This document shows, piece after piece, positions 57,576-64,000 of a stretch of 64,000 nt of DNA (positions within the stretch are counted from its first letter, which is position 1; the number at the start of each line of letters is the position of its first letter). The position numbers and the translations under genes were made by a program. The notes beneath the pieces are model-generated. The model did not search any database. It saw only the letters and a program-made list of their open reading frames with translations, and was not told where the DNA came from. Source of the stretch: Pardosa pseudoannulata (lineage: Eukaryota > Arthropoda > Arachnida > Araneae > Lycosidae); NCBI GenBank assembly GCA_032207245.1, contig CM063504.1, positions 77,372,637 to 77,436,636 on the forward strand, in the 5' to 3' direction.

Positions 57576-59345
57576 ACATTAGCCTGTACTATTTTAACAT
57601 TACAGAATTGAGATTTGTTTCGTACATATGTAAATAAATATGTCGTTATATGTAAGTATATATATTTTTGAGTAACTTTTATTTTGTACTAAAAGCTTAA
57701 CATTTTAGAAAGTATGAACATTATTCAGAGAAATTTCATTCAAAATACACGTTTTTAAACATGCATGCTACGAATATTATAGATATTTTAAATAACCTTC
57801 AGAAATTCAAAAGGTCGAATCTAAAATTTGCTCCACACTAAATATTTTATTTTTTTATGTAATTTAACTCAAAAGTTAACTTAGTTATACATTTAACTTA
57901 AAAATATTGTACATTATATTTGTGCATAACTCTACCTTCCTTCAATTGCATATTGTATAAAATCCTAATGCGTAATTCATTAAGATTGAAATATCTTTCT
58001 TTTGTTAACCACTTTGAAAGTTGTCTTTAAACGTTATATTTGTAAATTTGAAAGTCTACAATTTTTCTATATAAATAATGATTATTCAAATCATTTATCT
58101 TTATAGAAATATATGATCAGAGTTTAAAAATACATACATAGTTTACATTAGTCTGTACAATTTTAACAGAGTTGTGATTTGTTTGATGCATGTGTAAATA
58201 AATATGTTTTTATATATAAGTATATATATTTTTGAGTAACTTTTATTTTCTACTAAAAGCTTAACATTTTAGCAAATATGAACATTATTCAGACAAATTT
58301 TATTCAAAATACAAGTTTTTAAACATGCATGCTACTGATATTATTGATATATTAATTGACCTTCAGAAATTAAAAATTTCCTATCTAAAATTTGCTCAAC
58401 ACTAAATATTTTATTTGTTATGTAATTTAACTCAAATCAACTTAATTATACATTTAACTTAAAAATATTGTACATTATATTTGCGCATAGCCCTATCTTG
58501 CTTCAATTGCATATTGTATAAAAACCTAATGCGTAATTCATTAAGATTAAAATATCGTTATTTCGTTAACAACTTTGAAAAGTGTCTATACATGTTATAC
58601 ATTGTAAATTTGAAAGTCTACTACTTTTCTATACAAATAATGGTTATTCAAATCATTTATCTTTATAAAAATGTATGATCATAGTTTAAAAATACGTACA
58701 TAGTTTACATTAGCCTGTACTATTTTAAGAGATTTGAGATTTGATTCGTACATATGTAAGTAAATATGTCGTTATATATAACTATATATATTTATTATAA
58801 ATTTTCTACAATGTCTTCGAATTATTTATATAAATTTTAAGGGATCCTTTTTTTGATTGAATGACATATTTATCTTATATTTTTGAGTAAATTTTAATTT
58901 GTACTAAAAGCTTAACATTTTAGCAAGTATGGACATTATTCAGACAAATCTCATTCAAAATACACGTTTTTAAACATACATGCTACTAATATTATAGATA
59001 TATTAAATGACCTTCAGAAATTGAAAAGGTCGAATCTAAAATTTGCTGAGCTCTAAATATATTATTTTTGTGTAATTTAACTCAAAGATAACATAATTAT
59101 AGATTTTACTTAAAAATAATGTGTATTATATTTGTGCATATCCCTACATTGCTTGAATTGCATATTGTATAAAAACCTAATGCATAATTCATTAAGTTTA
59201 AAATATCGTTTTTTTAACAACTTTGAAAAGTGCCTATGCATGTTATACATTATAAATTTGAAAGTACATTACTTTTTTATACAAATAATAATTTTTCAAG
59301 TAATTTATCGTTATAAAAATATAACGATCATAGTTTAAAAATTCA
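57576..59345. repeat. Three tandem copies of a ~560-bp unit
   Basis: ACATTAG.CTGTAC.ATTTTAA begins the units at 57576, 58145 and 58707 (spacings 569 and 562). Shared phrases include TACTAAAAGCTTAACATTTT, GAACATTATTCAGA, TAAACATGCATGCTAC and TGCATATTGTATAAAA. The third copy carries about 85-90 extra bp (about 58790-58880). Two of the copies contain a matching open frame of 65-68 codons (58481-58678, 59132-59338), and the first has the same frame cut short by TAA. Most differences between these frames change the amino acid and there is no ATG start, so it is not under visible protein-level constraint. Confidence 0.95.
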
Positions 59346-60051
59346 GGAATATATATTATACACTCCAGTAGTTTAAGTTATTCGTATTTTTTTCCTGTCC
59401 AAATAACATTTTATTTTTTAAGGTAATGCAAATATAGTGTATTCATATATAGCATATTCATTTCTTCTATAAAAACAATGCATAATGAGGAAATGGCGAA
59501 ATTTAGGAACCCGGGGAAGTACAGCATGAAAGATAATATAAAAATATCTTGAAACAAACACCTAAAGAGAGTTGCATTCTCACGTCTGATGTCTTGTTTT
59601 ATGCATAAAGCTTTTAGATATCTCCGGAATACTAAAACCACCATGCAAAAATATATTGTCACAGTTACAGTGATGTTGCAGCATGCTTAAATTTTCTAAC
59701 AACTTCATATGCAAGGAAGAAATGTAAGAACATTAAAATTTCTGACTGAAATATCTTGTTCCAAAGTCGTAAAATCTTTCCAACGTGGCAATTTAATAGT
59801 GCATGACTCGTGGAGTATCCATTTCGGAATATAAATATTGGATGCTATTCTGAGATTCTAAACACTAAGTTGCTGGAATAGTTCTAGAGAATATTCTAAT
59901 ACCTTCTACTCTTAATTATTCATTTTAAAACGAAATACGAAATTTCCTTAAGCAGCGACGTACTTACTGATAGTATTGAAATCGATTTCATTTTTTCTTT
60001 TAATACTATTTCATAATAAATATGTGTTAAAAAGTATATAATAAAATATTT
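59346..60051. other. AT-rich stretch, nothing recognised
   Basis: An 83-residue minus-strand frame (59411-59662) is hydrophobic with no recognised domain. Not called. Confidence 0.45.
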
Positions 60052-60140
60052 TAATATATAAAATAATATATATCTATTTATATATTATATATAAAATATA
60101 TATTTATATATAAAATATATATATATATATATATATTTTA
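60052..60140. repeat. Imperfect (TA)n tract
   Basis: TATAT/TTTATATAAAATATA-type sequence, about 90 bp, A/T only. Confidence 0.93.
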
Positions 60141-60401
60141 TAAAGAATATGTATATTGGTAAACAAGGAGCATGCTATAATTTGGCTTTGTCAGCAATCA
60201 TATTGGCATGGCCGAGAGAAAGACAAGATATTCAGAGAAAATTTAACATCAGTTCTATTTGGTCATCTCAAAAGTCAACTTCAGGAAAATTAGCCATGCA
60301 GCCTCATTTTACCCATGGGCTCCACTATTGAAAAAGTATTTTTAAGTGAGGACTAAGAATTTGTTTGAGATTTTAGAATTTATTCCTAAAGTAGGTTGGC
60401 G
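60141..60401. other. Short unique spacer between AT tracts
   Basis: A 60-residue + frame (60149-60331) of balanced composition lies here with no recognised domain. The spacer is GC-richer than both flanks, but I found no element ends. Confidence 0.4.
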
Positions 60402-60555
60402 AGTATATATATAAGATATATAAATATTATAAATATATTATATATATATTATTATATATATATATAAATAATATATATATATATTTATTTATATATATAT
60501 ATATATATTTATATATATTATATAAATTATATTTTATGTGGATGTTTATGTATAT

Positions 60556-60591
<36 letters not shown>

Positions 60592-60683
60592 TATATTTAT
60601 ATATATATATATATATATATATAGTTATATTATATTATATATATATATAAATATATATATATTTATATTTATAAATATTTATA
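60402..60683. repeat. Imperfect (TA)n / TATAAATA low-complexity tract
   Basis: A/T-only sequence apart from a GTGGATGTTTATG island at 60538-60550, with many TTTATATA and ATAAATATA variants. Confidence 0.93.
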
Positions 60684-62279
60684 CGCATCTTAGAATTAAG
60701 TTTAAAAAGTAATTAAAACAAAAAATCTTTTTTTTTTTTTGAATCTAGAGTTTTTATATTCATTACTTTTTATTTGTATGGATGTTAATTTTCAAATGTT
60801 TAATTTTTATTTAATTTCTCATGTTTTAGAAATTCAAGATTTTAAGAGGGACATATTTTAAGTTTACAGAGTTTGAAAAGTATGTGAGTGATTAAAACTT
60901 TTTATCTAAGTATATATTTTCTTAGCACTCCTTTACAGGAACATATTTATATAAAGTTTTCTGACAGACGGATGGAATTAAAGTAGACATTCTATCTATT
61001 TATTTGTGCGACATTGAAATATTAGATATATAGTATATATATATATATATATATTCCTCACGGCAATCTTAAAATATAAGTGTATTTACTTTATTATTTT
61101 ATAACTTGTTTTACTTCAAGTTTTAATTTTTTAAATCTGAAAGTCTTTTATGTTTTAAAAAATTCAATAGCGTTACATTTTGTGTTTTACAAATATTTTT
61201 TAAATGTAGGTCTCTTATAATTTCTTTGTTCTCGTAAACTATTTCAAGCACTACTTTATAGATATTTAAATTTTAATTTGCAAAATTTTTATCTTTTCAA
61301 AACAGATTTAATTTACACGAAGATAAAGTATCGCTCCAAAGACTCGAATATTACTTTATTTATTTTATTGTAATATAACTACGATAATGATATTTTTTTT
61401 AGTGTATAAAACTACTTTTCTGTTGGTGAAAGTTCTGAAATCATAAAAAATTGCTTTATCTATTTTAAAATATCATTTACAATAAAGATTTTATTTGTAA
61501 TTCTAAATAAATCTCTGATCTGAATTTAATCTATTTATTATTATTATTTTTTATTTTCTATAAAATAAGCCTTATGATGTTTAAAATGAAAACCAATACC
61601 AATTTAGCTTTTAATGCATTATAATATAGTGCTTTTTTACAAATTTAGTAAGATAAATATATTGAGATAAATTACATATTTATGACTTAAAAATTATAAA
61701 CAAAAACCTTTTATGAATGATAACTTTTAGCAATGTGTTTCAAAAAAATGTTTATTAAAATTTTCTTATTGTGTTGTAACTTCTTTTTATATTTCTTTTT
61801 ATTCAAATCATAATCAGTATTCTTTTATATTTTATTTTTCATCTTTATAATGAAATAAAAGGAATTTACATATGATTTATTTCATTTTATTAGATATATG
61901 CTACTAATCTATCAATAATTTAATTCTTCTAATAAGATTATTTTATCAATTCTTTGAAACTATTTCATTAATCTTTATTTTCAGTTTATTAAATCATTTA
62001 CTAAGATAAAGAATATATTTTATAATTGTGCTCTATTTTTAGAAGAAATATATATTTATTTTCTCTATTCATGACACATAAGGCTATCATCAATTTACTG
62101 CGCAGCACAGTATTCGATATAAACATAATTTAATTTTAAAATGTAAAATTGGCTTTTTTAGTATCTTTTAAAAATGATAGCGAATATCCACGAATGATGA
62201 TTTTTTTATTTCATAGTAGCTGTTATCTTTTTCTTTCGCTTGATAAATTTCTTTCACTATAAATAATTTTTTAAGTTGT
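60684..62279. other. Strongly AT-rich stretch, nothing recognised
   Basis: Short (TA)n run at 61034-61054. Otherwise A/T-rich with increasing T content on the + strand towards the right. No gene seen. Confidence 0.5.
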
Positions 62280-62810
62280 GTTTTTTTTTTAACGTATAAT
62301 TCGTATTTATATAAATTTTATTATTTTTTTATGTATTTTTGTTTTTTTAAATTATTATTTAGTAATATGAAATTTTCAATAAATAAAATATTTTTTTTTT
62401 TTTTTTTTTTTTTTATTTTATTATTTTATTTTGTTATATTTTTTGTATATTTATATATGTTTATATATTATTATTATTATATATTCTTATTTATGTTATG
62501 TATACTTATATGTATATTTTTATGTCTATTTTTTTATATAATGTATGTTTTTTATTATTATCTATTTATTATTTATTATTTATATCTTTTATTTTATTAT
62601 AATTATCTGTTTATTTCTTATTTAATTCTTATATATTTTATATTATTTGTTTTATATTTTGTTATTATTTATATATTTATTTGTTTTATATATATATATT
62701 ATATTTTCTTATACTATTATTATATATTTATTTTACATATTTTTATTTGTTTAAATTTTTATTATCTATTTTATAACACATATATTTATTGCATTTTAAT
62801 CTTTAAATTT
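62280..62810. repeat. T-rich low-complexity tract (TTAT/TTTTAT)
   Basis: The + strand is dominated by T, with a 24-T run at about 62391-62414 followed by irregular TTAT, TTTTAT and TATATTTAT units. The 165-residue Phe/Tyr/Ile/Leu frame (62331-62828) is a product of this composition, not a membrane protein: it lacks any charged or polar pattern and ends where the tract ends. Confidence 0.88.
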
Positions 62811-62969
62811 ATACATATATATATATAAATTATATATATATATATATTTAATATAAAATATATATACATATATATATTTATTATAAATATATATATGTAT
62901 ATATATATATATATTAAATACTATTTATATATATATATATATAAATATATATATATATTATATATATAC
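62811..62969. repeat. Imperfect (TA)n tract
   Basis: TATATA with ATTTAATATAAA and TATGTATA breaks. Confidence 0.94.
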
Positions 62970-63040
62970 AGTGAAACGTGATAACATTAAACGATATACA
63001 AATTAGTAAATTTAACAACGTTTAAATCAAACATTTTTTT
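62970..63040 (+). mobile_element. Possible pogo/Tigger-type transposon end (weak)
   Basis: The sequence right after TA repeats reads CAGTGAAACGTGATAACATT and continues in AACGATATA-like text. This resembles the terminal inverted repeats of pogo-like elements (CAGT.AAACCTCGATAA form), which insert at TA. No opposite end or transposase is visible, so it is a fragment at best. Confidence 0.2.
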
Positions 63041-63372
63041 TGTACTACATTTCAATTCAAAGAAAAATTCACTATATTTATGCACTATATTTATTCTTTA
63101 AGACATAAGAATTGTTTACATAATATATATTGGCATTGTTTATGTACATTCTTTCTTTCAAGATCACTGATAAAATTCATCATTAATTTTTAAAGTAATC
63201 GTGGTGTTGTATAAAGGTCTCAAATATTCATAACTCAGAATATTTTTTGTTTAACTGCAGGCAGCATATACTATATTTCATATGATTTTCTAATTTTTTT
63301 AGTTATATTAATAAAATCACTTTATTTTTTTTTTTATTATTATATTATTATTTTTGTGAAAATAATATATTG
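63041..63372. other. AT-rich stretch, nothing recognised
   Basis: No supported feature; a T-run and ATTATT repeats lie at 63325-63352. Confidence 0.5.
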
Positions 63373-63585
63373 TTATATATATATATATAAATATATAATA
63401 TATAAATATATATATTATATTTATATGTATATATATTTATGTATATATTATATATATGTATATATAATTATGTATATATATTATATATATATATATTTTA
63501 TATAAATATATATATATATTTATATAAAATATATATTATATATATATATATAATTATATATATTTATATATAATATTTTTAAATA
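63373..63585. repeat. Imperfect (TA)n tract
   Basis: TATATA with regular ATTATATA, TTATGTATATA and ATTTTATATAAA breaks; GTATATAT-ATTATGTAT motifs recur near 63427-63475. Confidence 0.94.
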
Positions 63586-64000
63586 TTCATACATTTATGG
63601 AGTTCCAAAAATAATATTTAATAGATTTTCTTAAGATTTCATTTACTATTTACTGTAAATCAATAAAACTTTTTAGTTAATTAGTATGTAAAAATTACAA
63701 ATATATATTAAGAGTTAAATCTCTTAATGAAATTATACTGATATAAAATAAAAAAAAATGTTTATTATCAATTTCTCTTGGATGCAAAATGTAACTGATT
63801 TTTTACCTCTTTTTTTACTAAACGGAAAATTAAATACTAATATTTTCTACATAGTAAAACAGTAGAAAAACTGTATTTTTAAAATCACATTTACTGATAG
63901 TGTACAATTAATTCGGAATGCTATCAAAATATTATTAATAAATATTAACTAAGTATTTCGACGATATTTTAATATCTTACACAAGTTGCAAATTTTTATG
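63586..64000. other. AT-rich stretch to the window end, nothing recognised
   Basis: No open frame, repeat or element end found. Confidence 0.5.

Noticed and set aside
62331..62828. 165-residue hydrophobic membrane protein
   Set aside because: Composition is a direct translation of TTAT/TTTTAT low-complexity DNA; there is no polar/hydrophobic alternation or charged loop pattern.

Overview
This window looks like non-coding animal DNA. It is very AT-rich, no long conserved coding frame is present, and it is dominated by dinucleotide microsatellites, tRNA-derived SINEs, solo-LTR-like segments, a dead Tc1/mariner copy and local tandem duplications. There is no operon-like layout, no run of packed ORFs, no rRNA and no CRISPR array. 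The source is most likely an invertebrate. An arthropod, possibly a chelicerate such as a spider, is my best guess, from the mariner type and the tRNA-SINE/(TA)n mix, but the sequence does not prove it. A cephalopod or another microsatellite-rich invertebrate is not excluded.

Layout. 0-5 kb: a (CA)n(TA)n(TG)n compound palindrome, a 388-bp (TA)n array and a 397-bp tandem duplication. 5-11.7 kb: a minus-strand tRNA-SINE with a degraded target-site repeat, several (TA)n arrays (one of 849 bp), a 314-bp solo LTR sitting inside (TA)n, a second tRNA-like SINE fragment, and a 1.1-kb mariner-like element with long inverted repeats and a broken transposase. 13-21 kb: another SINE-like retroposon, and the best copy of the main SINE family (17.8 kb) beside an 840-bp (TA)n array that hides a duplicated pattern of G/C interruptions. 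20-30 kb: more (TA)n/(TG)n arrays and one copy of a dispersed repeat that recurs at 56.5-57.3 kb. 31.8-32.5 kb: a pentanucleotide (TATAG)n array with higher-order blocks. 40-42 kb: two SINE pieces around a (CA)n(TA)n tract, then five tandem copies of a 238/239-bp unit. 45.3-49.1 kb: a mosaic of a 414-bp tandem duplication, a very recent 225-bp tandem duplication of LTR-like sequence, and an 833-bp LTR ending beside a perfect hairpin. 57.6-59.3 kb: three tandem copies of a ~560-bp unit. 60-64 kb: AT-only low-complexity DNA with strong T-over-A skew.

No functional host gene could be established. The only protein-coding relic I recognise is the mariner transposase. One exon-like segment (about 54.2-54.45 kb, followed by a consensus splice donor) is the best candidate for host coding sequence, and it is weak. 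Most of the open frames here are read-throughs of (TA)n, (CA)n or (TATAG)n and encode Tyr-Ile or similar repeats. The elements do not form a pathway; the common theme is repeat turnover (slippage, unequal exchange, retroposition and element decay).
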